DNA from: Adenophora triphylla var. japonica
Taxonomy: Eukaryota; Streptophyta; Magnoliopsida; Asterales; Campanulaceae
Reading direction: 5' to 3'
Assembly (NCBI GenBank): GCA_022495995.1
Contig: JAFEMH010002560.1
Coordinates: 248,001 to 312,000, forward strand
Length of the DNA: 64,000 nucleotides
Below the pieces are notes generated by a model. The model saw nothing but the letters and a program-made list of their open reading frames with translations. It searched no databases and had not been told where the DNA came from. Numbering within the stretch: the first letter of the stretch is position 1; each line of letters opens with the position of its first letter. Positions 31,755-42,515 of the stretch are shown one piece after another. A program made the translations under genes and the position numbers.

Positions 31755-32878
31755 GTCGGAAATTCTGGCTGAGGGAACTGAGGGAACCGAAGAACTGTCT
31801 GACGCTGCCGTAATGGTGATTCTGGCGAGGCGCTGACCCGGAAATCTGAACCACTTTCTGCACGCTTCAGGGAACGAAAGGAAGGGTTTAGGCTTCGGAA
31901 AGGGGTATTTGGCTCAAGGTTTTGGGCTCGTGCAATGTGCAGTTACCGATTAATGTTTACTTAAAACGCGTTTTCTCAGAGTCCTAATCGGTTGGAAAAG
32001 AGCATGTCTTCTTTTTCGCAACTAATCCTAGAGCTCTAATCAGTGGATCTCGTCTTTAAGCTTATAAGCCCCTCGTTTCCATTTGTAGATCATCTTTCTC
32101 GAGACGGACTATCTCGAGCGAGGTCCTATAAGGCAAGCGAGTTCCACCGACAAAGGAAAAAGTGAACTTAAGGCTAGCTGATCACGCAAACTTCCAACGT
32201 ATGTGATGCACGGGCCACAGTCGACGTCACATTGAACCTTCGGGTATATTTTGGCGTCCTTAGGTTAAGGCGGGGATCGTGCCAAAATTTTGGCATGACC
32301 TCTCCTGACTCGCTTGCGCGAGGGACCTTAGCTTTTGGCGTTGGCCAAGTTGTGGCTGGCACGGTGAATACGGTGAGGGTTTGGTGACACGGCGTCACAT
32401 TGAACCTTCGGGTATATTTTTCGGCAGAGCTCCGTGTCAAAGTCAAGCCTGAAAAGCTCAAGACTTCGGGTCGGGAACGACCTTCGGTCTCAACCTCTCG
32501 AGCTTGACTCGGGGCGGAACCCGGCGTAAAAAACATACACTTAGGCTTTATGACACGAGCCAGCAAGTGCGAGTAGTGTGCGGTCACTAAAATTCTTTTT
32601 CTGAGTAAAACAGAGATTTTTCAGAATGTGTCTTAAAGAATTTTGATGCGCAGTTCAAAAGATAGCATGAAAATCAAACATGAATGGGGATGCACAAACA
32701 TGGTATGATTTTGAAAATACGACAATGTAATGCCTTTGAAAAAAACCGTTCGAGGTTTAAAGTAACACACGCACACGAAAACGAGGAAGGGTAAACGAAA
32801 GTTTGACCCACGGAAGGCTTTTTAGAAAACAACGGTAGTTTTGAAAAAAGTATCATTATCCCCAGCGGAGTCGCCAAC
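31755..32878 (-). other. Leader of E3 with palindromes
   Basis: Non-coding region between PBS and gag. Contains the 16-bp perfect palindrome TGCCAAAATTTTGGCA (32280-32295) and the hairpin CTCGC-ttgc-GCGAG (32309-32322); homologous structures with changed bases occur in the E4 leader. Two copies of acattgaaccttcgggtat (near 32230 and 32399) are direct repeats about 165 bp apart. Confidence 0.7.
32859..32876 (-). promoter_or_regulatory. Primer-binding site of E3
   Basis: Minus strand TGGCGACTCCGCTGGGGA, two bases inside the 5' LTR. It is identical to the E4 PBS and one base different from E5. It would pair with a tRNA 3' end ending ...GGAGTCGCCA; Ogre elements are known to use tRNA-Arg, so that is the likely primer. 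Confidence 0.85.
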
Positions 32879-34951
32879 TGAAATTATCCGGATTTTGCGC
32901 GAACGAAAGCAGTTGTCTTTCGCGGAGGGTTGGTGTTTGAGACCTCGCTTTTCGGGAAGGAGTGAGGAGTCGCCACGCGGTTTTTGTATTTTGAGCCCAA
33001 AACGTTGAGAAACGACTTTAGTGAAAATGGTGTCATTTTTATTGGTAACAAAAACATAGGAATAGTCTTTGAAAACGGGGGTCATTTTTATTGGTAGCAA
33101 AAACGAGTAAAAATCTTTGAGTACCAGAGATTGTTAGGTTCGGAGGTCACGTTACGTTTCGGGAAGAGTATTACGAGATCACTCGAAATGCCTCGTATGA
33201 CGAGTCTTTCTACCTTTCTCGAAAACGTGTGCGTGTGTTTGTGTGTGTGTTTCGAAATGGGGGCTTGAATGACAAGCTTAATCTTGGTTTGAATGTCAAA
33301 CGTTGATTAGGTGACTTGTTTGAAAAGGCGAGCGTTTGAATGACAAACGTCGGTTTTGAGTTTGAAATGAGCGTTTGCGTGGCAAACGTCGGTTTTGAGT
33401 TTGAAATGAGCGTTTGCGTGGCAAACGTCGATTTTGAGTTTGAAATGAGCGTTTGCGTGGCAAACGTCGATTTTGAGCTTTTTGAAAGAGAGTTCGAAGG
33501 ACGAACTCCGGTTTTGAACCGGGCGAGTCATTGTTAACGATTTTTACGGGAAAAAGCGTATTAAATGATTTTGAGTGTCAAATGGCGGCTTTTAGTTTGA
33601 AGATGAGCGTTTGGATGCCAAACGTCATTTCGCGCGTTTTGAAAGAGAGTTCGAAGGACAAACTCCGGTTTTGAACCGGGCATTACATTGTTAATGATTT
33701 TTACGGGAAAAAGCGTATTAAATGACATGCGATCAACGAATCGGGTTGCGACTCGGACTTTGAAAAGTAAATACTATCACGATCCAAACGGGTCGGACTT
33801 TGTAAATGACAGTATTTAAATGCGGTATCAACGGAATCAAACGATCCGGAATCGTAAATGACGATCGACGAGCCAAAACGGCTCGGAATTGTAAATGACG
33901 ATCGACGAGCCAAAACGGCTCGAAGTTGTAAATGACGATCGACGAGCCAAAAAGGCTCGGAGTTGTAAATGACAGAAAAGTAAATGACATAAAAGTAAAC
34001 AGAACGGGGTCGGAACGCCGTTTTAACCCGTGATTACTTCTCTTACGAGAAGAGAAGAGGATCGAGGGGCTAAAACGTATTGGACCCCGTTAGACGGAGG
34101 CGTCTACATTTCAATAATGTGGTTCAAAACGGTTGTAGCGACTGGCGCGTAAACCGAGACAAAACGAGAGATCAGAGAGAGGGAGTTATACCTATGGCTA
34201 GGGTCGACTCCTTTGGCTCGGGGGTGTATACGGGATACGAAAAGTGGTTTTGAACGGTGTTTCGGAGTGGCGAGGGGCGCATTTGATCGAAATACGGAAG
34301 TTTCACGTAAATTGAGACAAACGGGAGCTCGGGAGGGGGTGCAACTAGCTTGGGCCGTGGGGTAGAGTGATTTTTGGGAGTGAAAATGTTCCTCCTTTTG
34401 GCTTTGACAGCCTCTCTATTTATAGGTGAAAATTCAGTAGGAGTCCGGCCGGACTTATCATGAAATCCAGGGGATTTTGTGGTATTTTGGAATTTTGAAG
34501 GACTTGCTGGCAATATCTGAAAATCTGCAGAGGGAGTCCGTCCGGACTGTGACTGTATACCAGGGGTATTTTAGTCTTTTCTCCTTGATTTCTGATTGAA
34601 GGGTGACGAGAGGGAGGTGGCATGCTTGCCACGTGTCCTGTGAGTCACCAAATGTGTGGGAGTTCGTTTCCGGGTCCCGGTTTTGTCCCTTTTTTAAATA
34701 ACAGTCCGGAAAATGTCTGAAACGCCCCCGGAAAGTGCCGGAAAGTGCGTTTTTCAGGGAAAGCCGTACTTTTATGTGCGATGACGTGTGTTAAGTAGGG
34801 TTCGACGTCGGGATGCTCGGGGCAGTCCTGGGACGTCTCGTTGGCTTGGCAACGGGGAGTTAACGAGTTCCGGTTAACCTGGAGCGGGCCAGTTAACGGA
34901 TTTCGGTTAACTTTCTGACGGATTTTGATGATCCGGATTTGGGTACTTACA
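32879..34951 (-). repeat. 5' LTR of E3
   Basis: 2073 bp. Minus-strand ends TGTAAGTACCC and ...GATAATTTCA. Contains a TATA box (34416-34425), two palindromes upstream of it (34442-34455, perfect; 34535-34548), and downstream in the transcribed part an array of short hairpins (33263-33980): four 39-bp repeats with CGTTTG-n5-CAAACG, GAGTTCG-aagga-CGAACTC, CCGGTT-ttg-AACCGG, and GAGCC-aaaac-GGCTC in 37-bp repeats. Nearly the same as the 3' LTR, so the insertion is fairly recent. Confidence 0.93.
34416..34548 (-). promoter_or_regulatory. E3 LTR promoter: TATA plus paired palindromes
   Basis: TATA CTATAAATAG on minus (34416-34425). AGTCCGGCCGGACT (34442-34455) ends 16 bp from it; a second, slightly decayed copy lies at 34535-34548. 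The same pair is found in the other E3 LTR and in E6. Confidence 0.7.
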
Positions 34952-34956
34952 ATCAC

Positions 34957-35189
34957 CTTATAAAGTATTATTTTTGATAATTTTACTATAAAAAGGATGA
35001 TAGAGGTAACAATGTATTCGAAAGCAAGGCATTTAAGCATACTGTTGTAAACTCAAAACGCGCACAAAAACAAGGTACTCACTACTGAAGCAACAAAGTG
35101 AATGCCCGCAAAAAAAAAAAAAGCGGATGCCAGCACCGGTCACAAACCTACTGATGCGCGGTGATCTCATTGGTCGCAGACCGCACGCC
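34957..35189 (+). mobile_element. E2, right part after the E3 insertion
   Basis: The first bases after the atcac duplication are the missing last integrase codons of E2: they encode LIKYYF and a stop (34957-34977), as at the end of the E1 integrase. The following 210 bp would be the 3' untranslated part of E2, including an A run at 35108-35121. It is cut at 35190 by the E4 LTR. Confidence 0.85.
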
Positions 35190-36851
35190 TGTAAGTACCC
35201 AAATCCGGATCGTTACAATCCCTTAACTCACACTTTCCAAGTTAACGAGACTTTCCATGACTGCCCCGAACATTCATAATCAAAGTGTATTCAACACACG
35301 TTCGCATACGTGAAATTATCACTTTTCCAAAAATACGCAATTTTTGAGACTTTTCGGGACTGTTTTGACATTTATTCGGACAGTTATTTAGAAAACAGTC
35401 AAAACCCGCCCAAGCGGACAAAATACCCTTGCTTAGTGACTAAGCTAGACACTTGTCGCACATGCACAAAGCCTCCAGTCAAACATCAATCAAATCCAAG
35501 GCTGAAAAGACCAAAATGCCCTCAAACCGAAGGACTGGCCGGCCGGCCTATTTTACGTGATCGCCCATCAGTCTCAGCAAATCTTCAAATACCCAAAAAT
35601 CTCTCCAAACTGAAGAAGTGGCCGGCCGGCCTGTTTTGCACCTTGAAATTTACTATAAATAGCAGCATCCTCCTTCATTTTTATGGCTAATCTTTCTCAT
35701 CCCAATCCCCCTCAAACACTCTCAGCCGTGTCTCAGCCCTTTTCATGCCCCGAAATGCCGCCGAATTGATGGAAACTCGAGTGCGAATGAGAGTTAATTA
35801 GGGGAGGTTCTGCCTACGTGAGAGCATAATTTCTCTCCTCTTTAAACATATTTCAAACACGTACCCTAGGAAGATAGAGCCAAAACCGAGCCATTGGTAA
35901 CACTCTCACTCTCAACCTTCCGCTTCATTTCTTTTTACCCATTTTACGCTATTTCTGATCCGATCAAAACCTTCAAAATGTAGACAAAACGCTGTCTATG
36001 GGTCTCAAAGTGATCCTCTCTCTATCACTTTTCTCCTTCGAGAAAAGTGATTTAGGGTTAAAACGAAGATCTTGACCCGTTTTTACTTATTATTTCATTT
36101 ATCGTCCGAACTGTTTGGTTCGTTGATCGTCATTTTCATCATCCGAACCGTAGGTTCGTTGATCGTTATTTACCGTCCAGATCGTTTGATCCATTGATAT
36201 TGTCATTTACATATTGCTCTTTACAGTCCGAACCGTTAGGTTCGTTGATCGCATCCTTTACCGTCCGGATCGTTCGATCTGTTGATACTGTCAATTCAAT
36301 ATTGTCATTTACCAACCAAACCATTCGGTTTGTTGATCGTGTTTACTTTAAACGTCCGAGTCACAAACTGACTTGTCGATCGTCATTTCAATACCGTCAT
36401 TTGCCTTGAAGGCCTTTTCCTTCTCGTCATTTTATCAAAAAAGGGTAACGTTATAATGCCCGGTTCAAAACCAAAGCCAGCCATTCAAACTCCTTTTCAA
36501 AACCAAAGTTTGTCACGCAAAACTCCTTTTCAAAATCAAAGTTTGTCATTCAAACTCATTTTCAAAGTAACACGAACACACACGCACGATTTTCGAGAAA
36601 GATAGAAAGACTCGTCAATACGAGGCATTTCGGGTGATCTCAAGATACTCTTCCCAAAACGTAACGTGACCTCCGAACCTAACAATCTCTGTTCAAACAG
36701 CTTTTTCCTAAGTTTTGGCTCCTAATCAAAACGACCTCCTTTTCAAACAGCCTTTTTCAAAGTTTAGGCTCATAATACAAAACGGCGTGGCGACTCTCTT
36801 TTTCTTGAAATCAAAAACCAGCTCGCACCCCTCACGATCCGGTTAATTTTA
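35190..36851 (+). repeat. 5' LTR of E4
   Basis: 1662 bp, starting TGTAAGTACCCAAATCCGG as the E3/E6 LTRs do, and ending GGTTAATTTTA (terminal CA mutated to TA) just before the PBS. Palindromes GGCCGGCCGGCC at 35537-35548 and 35621-35632 precede the TATA box 35653-35662. 36100-36420 has repeats such as CGAAC-cgtag-GTTCG (36144-36158) alternating with gttgatcgtcattt. Confidence 0.88.
35537..35662 (+). promoter_or_regulatory. E4 LTR promoter: paired palindromes and TATA
   Basis: Two GGCCGGCCGGCC palindromes 84 bp apart; the second ends 20 bp before ctataaatag (35653-35662). Same layout as E3 with a different palindrome. Confidence 0.7.
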
Positions 36852-36853
36852 GT

Positions 36854-36871
36854 TGGCGACTCCGCTGGGGA
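36854..36871 (+). promoter_or_regulatory. Primer-binding site of E4
   Basis: TGGCGACTCCGCTGGGGA, two bases after the LTR; identical to E3. Confidence 0.85.
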
Positions 36872-38188
36872 TTTAACATGTTTTTTCAAAACTCCTTCAT
36901 TTTAAAAACATTATGTGGGTCAAACTTATGTTTACCCTTCCTCGTTTTCGTGCGTGTGTGTTTTCTTACTATTTCGTGTTACTTGCTTTTCTTTTCAAAA
37001 AAAGAAAAATTTTAAACAGCTTCGATCTTCAAAACATTGGACTATTTTCAAAAAAAAAAAAGGATGTTGCCTTTCATATCTTTTGAAATCATAACATGTC
37101 CGTGCTTATCTGTTCTTAATCTGGTTTTCGTGCAATATTTTGAACTGCTCATAAATTCTTTAAAACTCATTTTGAAAATCTATATTTTACTCAGAAAAAG
37201 AATTTAGTGACCGCACACTACTTGCACCGTTACCATGTACACTGCACACTACAACCCTTAACCCGGGGTGACCGTTCAGCTGCAGCTTGATTGGACTTCC
37301 TATGCCTCTCTCATGCACACGGGGTCATCCCAAACAGCCCATCCTAGCCTGTGTAACCATGCACTCTTTGTGTCACACTTCATCCATGACCTTGGTTGGT
37401 TTTTGGCTTAGTTCGTTTCATAAAGCCTAAGTGTATGTTTTTCTACACCGATCTCCCTCACAAGTCAAAACTTAAAAGTTGAGATCAAAGGTCGTTTCTC
37501 AACCCGGAGTCTTAGCTTTTGGCTTTGACTTTGACGCAGAACCGTGTTGAAAACATACCCGAAGGTTCAATGTGACGCAGTGTCATCAAACCCTCAACGT
37601 ATGAACCATACCGGCCACAACTTGGCCAACGCCAAATGCTAAGGCCGCTCGCGAAAGCGAGTCAAGAGAGGTCATGCCGAAATTTCGGCACGATTTCTGC
37701 CTTAACTCGAGAATGTTGACTTCGACCATAACCCGTATGGCATATGCGTTGAAAGTTTACATGACCAGCTAGCCTTAAGTTCACTTTTCCTTTTGTCGGT
37801 GGAATCCGCTTGCCCTATAGGATCCTCGCTCTGGATTGTCCGTCCCGAGAAGATGATTTACAAGTGAAAAACGAGGGGTCTATAGACGTAGTGTCGGAAT
37901 CCACTGATTTAAGACCTAGAGTAGTTGCGAAAAAGAAGATCAATCTTTTCCAACCAATTAGGACTCTGAGAAAATGTGTTTTAAGTAAACTTAAGCGGTA
38001 ACTGCACGTTGCACAAGCCCAAAGCCTTGAGCCAAATACCCCTTCCAAAACCTAAGCCCTAGCTTTCATTCCCTGCAGCGAACAAAGAGTGGTTCAGAAT
38101 CCCGGGTCAGCGCTTCACCAGAATTACAGTTACGGAAGCGTCAGACAGTTCCTCAGTTTCCTTAGTTCCTACGATCAGATTTTCTGAT
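36872..38188 (+). other. Leader of E4
   Basis: Non-coding. Perfect 16-bp palindrome TGCCGAAATTTCGGCA (37675-37690) and hairpin CTCGC-gaaa-GCGAG (37648-37661). The block ggtctatagacgtagtg (about 37877-37895) is shared with the E5 leader. A 63-residue plus frame in it lacks any recognisable feature. Confidence 0.7.
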
Positions 38189-39462
38189 ATGATAGACTCT
38201 CCGAGAAATCGTGACGGGAATGGAACCCCGCCACCGATAAACGACATGACACTGGAAGAAGCCATCCGGGCCTGTGAGGTTCACATGAAACAGAAAGAAG
38301 ATCAGCAAAATTTTGTGGTACATCTTCTGAATGAGTGAGGTATAACAACTATCCCCCGGTCAGATGGTACTTTCGACTTAATCGAGGATGACGATCCTCC
38401 CCAATCAGCTCCCCAAGCCTTCAACCAAGTTCCTCCGCCTTTGAACTACAGAAATCCTTCGATCCTAGGAAATAGCCGACCGAGGCTTCATGTTGCCACT
38501 TCTCAAGATACCCATATCATACACGCCCAAGCTAGTACTACCCCTTTCACTCAATACAACCAGCGCAGCGCTGGACCCTCTCAAACAGATCCCAATATCC
38601 CTCAAATTCCTCCCAGGTTCACTTCTTTCTATCAATATGCTCAAAATTCATCGAGTTTCGCACCAATGACTTTTCTGACCCTTTACTTCGAACAGCCTGC
38701 ATCTGCTTCAGCTGCTTCATTGCATAAAATCCCTCAATTTCCACAATACCCACAAATTTATGCTCTCTTCCCTCAAATCCCATTTGTCCAACACCCACTT
38801 GAATACGGCAACGGATTACTAAGGGAACACCCAACTGTCTCGGGTTTCCCACCCTCGTTTATCCCTATTGGATCTGATGAATTTACCATTCATTCCCATC
38901 AATTCCCTATCATGGTTCCCTCCGTCAGTGGACCTTTGGTTACAGGTTCCGGCAGTCCAGAGGTTTCTATTGACCCGCATGTGGTTATGCTGGCAGAACA
39001 GAAGGCAGACAAAACTATGGAAGAACTTTGCAGGAAGCGGAGCTGGAAGCTTTCCGAAATCATGGAGTCACTGCCTAAGGATGAACAAATGAGAATCTTC
39101 AAGTCATGTTTGAATCCATCATTAAGAGCGTTAGTCATCCGTTACTTCTATCCCGATCCCCATGTCATGGTCAACGCGAGTCCCCAATTTGAGAAAGACC
39201 TGAAGGAAAAGCTGGCCCCAAGCACAGTTCCATCTTACCAATACTGAGCAGCAACTACATCAAAGAAGACCTGCTCAAACCTGTGGAGAACTACAAGCCG
39301 AAGAAGCCCACAACCAACGCTGACAGAAGCAAGTATTGTGCCTTCCACCAGTATCATGGGCACATAACTAATAGTTACATCAGTCTGCGATATGAAATTA
39401 AGAAGTTAATAGAAGACGAAAAGCTTAAGCGTCCTGGCAGTTCAGCAACAAAGAGCAGCTAG
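38189..39462 (+). pseudogene. gag: gag of E4 (stop, internal deletion, frameshift)
   Basis: Starts MIDSPRNRDGNG at 38189, parallel to E3 gag. One nonsense codon at 38336-38338 lies in an otherwise open frame to 39247; this part is proline/serine/glutamine-rich. The central Gag core (FDGT...CP type) is missing: sequence passes from VVMLAEQKADKT straight to KLSEIMESLPKDEQMRIFK. After a frameshift near 39245, NYIKEDLLKPVENYKPKKP and a zinc-like CAFHQYHGHITNSY follow (the last Cys is Tyr), ending at 39462. Confidence 0.85.
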
Positions 39463-39643
39463 AGTAGGGGCTACCTATCCTCAAGATTTGTCAACTGTCT
39501 TTTAGTCAACCTTCGTAGGTTCTAGTACTTTCCTCGTTCAATCAAGTCCTCCTCGGACATTGTAGTTAATCTTAAATTTTCTATAAAAAAAAAGACTTTT
39601 TCTTTTCTTGCTAGACTTGAGACATTATTTGCACACCTACATT
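39463..39643 (+). other. E4 sequence after gag up to the E4b insertion
   Basis: Non-coding, with an A run at 39585-39593; ends acatt, the possible target copy of E4b. Confidence 0.5.
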
Positions 39644-40746
39644 TGTGAGTACCCCAACCCAACTCGTGACCCGTACAGTGCCTTTTATACAATAAAAGTG
39701 CACTAGGGGCATTTTAGTACATTTATATTTTATTCCGAGACTTTTGAGGACTTTTCGTAAGTTCCTTACTAAGATAGTACCTATAGGGCATTAATCCAGG
39801 CTTTTGGACCTATAGGGAATTACTTAAGAAAGTCCTTGGGCAGTTATTTGGCGCCAAAAAGCAGTTGTGGCTACAGTGTCCCGCGACACACTTTGCCATT
39901 TCCAGGCACCTATAAAATAGAGCCTCCTCCTCCCATTTCTGGATCCCTTTTCGACACCTTAGAGTTACTCAGTCAAAATGAGAGCGTACACACAGTAGCT
40001 TATCAAACACACACAATTCCTTTCTCTCTCACACACAATTCTCTATCTCATACAATTCTCTACATCAAACACATCATCTACATCTAATTCAATCTGAATT
40101 TGGTTTGATATTGGTTCTGAAGCTGATATCTAAAGATTTCTATACCTAACATGGTATAGGAATTGTGGTCTACAAAAGTGACACACTCTCTCTTTTCCTC
40201 TCTTATTCATGCATCTCCAAGCTTAATTTTATGATTAGTATAGAGTTTTGATTATGAAATATCTGTTCTAGTCCCAAGTTCTTGTTTTCATGTTATTGCA
40301 TGCTATTGAGTCATTTTGATGTGTTTTGCTTGTTCATCAAGATGAGTGTGGATCACTCATATCCATACTCTCTTAAGTGTTGATTATTGATCTCTGTGGT
40401 CTCTAGGATACATATCTTGTGTAATTTGATCTCGATGTTGCCTTGTTTCTTCTGCAAGCAAAGTTTTTAAAACCTCTGCAGATGGCTATCTGTGTCCCAC
40501 GACATACTTAGCCACTTGCAGAGGTTACCTTTCAAATTGTAATATGTTCCTAAATCTTGTACTCGGGATGTGGCCCCCCACTCAAAGTGGTTCACAAGTT
40601 GTAATTACCTCATCTTATTTATAAAAAGCATTTTATCTCTCTTGTCTCATACATGGCGCACACTTGTTGAATTTAATGGATGTTAGATTAGAAATACTTG
40701 TTATGAGGCATTTTGGGTGAACTTCTCGTTCTTCCCAAAACGTAAC
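39644..40746 (+). mobile_element. E4b: LTR of a further Ogre-like element, 5' part
   Basis: Starts TGTGAGTACCCCAACCC, like the E5 LTR (TGTGAGTACCCCGACCC) but otherwise diverged. Has an inverted repeat gtgtcccgcgacac (39876-39889) 20 bp before the TATA box ctataaaatag (39910-39920). Towards its end, gaggcattttgggtgaactt and ttcccaaaacgtaac match the near-end block of other LTRs here, but the last few hundred bases are missing because E5 starts at 40747. Its remainder must lie right of E6. Confidence 0.7.
39876..39920 (+). promoter_or_regulatory. E4b promoter: palindrome and TATA
   Basis: GTGTC-ccgc-GACAC followed after 20 bp by ctataaaatag. Confidence 0.6.
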
Positions 40747-40915
40747 TGTGAGTACCCCGACCCGAACTCGTGTTTTTGGGTCCGCTTTCCATGGTTGGCA
40801 TTAATTTTGGGCTCATTTATTTGGTAAAGTGCATTTTGAGCCTAAATTATCCATGCATTTACTTGATCCATTGGGCCTGCCTTCCTACAGCCCAGTTTGT
40901 CATATAGTTGACCGG

Positions 40916-41002
40916 TGTCATCCGACATAGGGCGACCCAAAGGCGGTTAACGCCCTATGTCGTACGACATAAGAGCTCCCATCAGCATGCCTATAAATAA
41001 AG
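40916..41002 (+). promoter_or_regulatory. E5 LTR promoter: two palindromes and TATA
   Basis: TGTCATCCGACA (40916-40927) and the perfect 16-bp palindrome TATGTCGTACGACATA (40956-40971). The latter ends 19 bp before ctataaataaag (40991-41002). Confidence 0.7.
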
Positions 41003-41220
41003 GGCTTGGCTGATCATTTTAGGGGGGACTTGGGCAAGTAAGGTCACTCTGCTAAAATAGAGACTCACTCTCTCTCTCTCACACACACACTCACCCCCCT
41101 CCTCACACATACACACATCCAAGCCAAGGTCCAAAGAGTGATCTCCTTTGTTGGTGTTTTGAAGGGGTGAACACCATACTATTGGTGCTTCTACCTTGTG
41201 GACTACAATAGGTAGTCCCT

Positions 41221-41224
<4 letters not shown>

Positions 41225-41269
<45 letters not shown>
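41225..41269 (+). repeat. (TC)n microsatellite
   Basis: About 22 TC units in the E5 LTR, downstream of the TATA box, so in the transcript 5' end; pyrimidine-rich leaders of this kind are common in plant LTRs. Confidence 0.95.
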
Positions 41270-41272
<3 letters not shown>

Positions 41273-42497
41273 TACATCTTGCATACTTGTTCATTTCATC
41301 TTGCATGCTTATATTGTTTAATATTATGTGAATATTTGGGATTTTGCATGACAAATGTGGTGGAGATGTGAATCTTCCATATTCACATCTCATCACCTAA
41401 TATCTGGACATTTAGTAGCCTTAGTTGCATTAAAGTTTGCATCTTGTTTACTTGTGTTCGAGTTAGGAGGTGATGGCTACATAACAATGGCCAAAAACAT
41501 GTGATTATTCACATTTGGCCATTAAAGCCATGTGATCTTCCCATAATACTCACGTAGTATTGTTATTATACTGTTTCCAGTTGGTATTATAGCTTAGATT
41601 CGTGTCTTGAGCAAGGTGGGATCAGTCTGCTGAAGGACACTGAAATAGGACACCTATGTCGGATGACATGGGACTCCTCAAAGGGTCCTGTGTCATATGA
41701 CATAGAGCTCCCAGAAAGCTATTTGGCTTTCAGTGACTTCAGATCTACCCAGATTGATCCCCTTTGTGATCTAAAGATGTGTTTAAATAGTTTTTTTTAG
41801 TTCATTTATCACTATTTGGGAAGCCTAAGATCGGTTTGGGTGTAACCCCTTGATGGAGGTGGTCTGTCGTGTGACATGGATAGCCCTAGGTGTCCTATCT
41901 CATACGACATCCGTATCATTAAAAGTCAACTCTGACTTTGCTCACTCCAATCAACCCCAAATTGGTCTTGGACCCTAAATAGTGTCCCTCCTTAGTTAAA
42001 ATAGCCTTGTCTTAATGCTAAAGTAGCTTTGGTGGCTTAACTACCCCCTTTGTAAGAGGCAATCTGACTAGGATGCCTTATGTCGTTCAACATCCCTCTC
42101 CTGAGGAAGTCCTGTGTCAGACGACATTCGAGATTCCTGGGTAGACTGTCTCAGCTCCTGCCCTATAATGCAAGTCACCGTTTGTAAAGGTGTTGCCCCT
42201 TTCATGGTTCACAAGTTGTACTCAGTTCCAAATACCATCAATGAAATCTAAATTTGCATGCCTTGATTGTTGACACAAATTGCACACACTTAGAATGATT
42301 ATAATTGTCCATTGTTTGATTGAAAGTCTCGAAAGAGGCGATGTGGGTGAGCTCCATATTCTCTTCCCACATCGTAACTTGACCCCCGAACCCATTTTCG
42401 AAGGTTTTTCAATATTTTCCTTAAAAATGGCATGGCGACTCCCAAAAACAAAGATAAAAATATTATTATTATTATTTTTCGGAGGACGTTCATTCAG

Positions 42498-42515
42498 TAG
42501 CGACTCCGCTGGGGA
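42498..42515 (+). promoter_or_regulatory. Primer-binding site of E5
   Basis: TAGCGACTCCGCTGGGGA, one base different from the E3/E4 PBS. Confidence 0.8.

Larger units (their letters stand above)
21494..34951 (-). mobile_element. E3: complete non-autonomous Ogre-like Ty3/gypsy element
   Basis: Bounded by LTRs and by the exact 5-bp duplication atcac (21489-21493 and 34952-34956). On the minus strand: 5' LTR, PBS, 1.1-kb leader, decayed gag, protease A, repeated unknown domains, protease B with a G-patch, 3' tail and 3' LTR. There is no reverse transcriptase, RNase H or integrase anywhere between the LTRs. LTR, PBS and 3' tail match E6, which has pol, so E3 probably used E6-like enzymes. Ogre-like by PBS, the G-patch after protease, and long LTRs. 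Confidence 0.92.
35190..39643 (+). mobile_element. E4: Ogre-like element, 5' part only
   Basis: 5' LTR, PBS, leader and gag in order on plus, then broken at 39643 by the LTR E4b. Gag, PBS and leader are related to E3. The 5-bp flank acgcc (35185-35189) would be the target copy; the 3' end is not in the window. Confidence 0.8.
40747..42496 (+). repeat. 5' LTR of E5
   Basis: 1750 bp, TGTGAGTACCCC to CATTCA. TATA at 40991-41002. Four pairs of palindromes of the type ATGTCG-n-CGACAT are spread through it (40916/40956, 41656/41691, 41864/41896, 42079/42113) and a fifth pair lies in the leader (42862/42896). A (TC)n run is in the transcribed part. Confidence 0.88.

Noticed and set aside
33307..33537. 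13-residue repeat ORFs (FEMSVCVANVGFE and KLKTDVCHANAHF)
   Set aside because: Period of 39 bp is a multiple of three, so repeats stay open on both strands inside an LTR; explained by hairpin repeats.
33263..33980. CRISPR-like appearance of regular palindromic repeats
   Set aside because: Repeats differ from each other, lie in a plant LTR, and have no unique spacers or cas genes.
35108..35121. A-run as a sign of a LINE or processed pseudogene 3' end
   Set aside because: No target duplication or coding remnant next to it; it is within the E2 3' flank.
37810..38001. 63-residue plus ORF in the E4 leader
   Set aside because: Corresponding leaders of E3 and E5 do not keep the frame.
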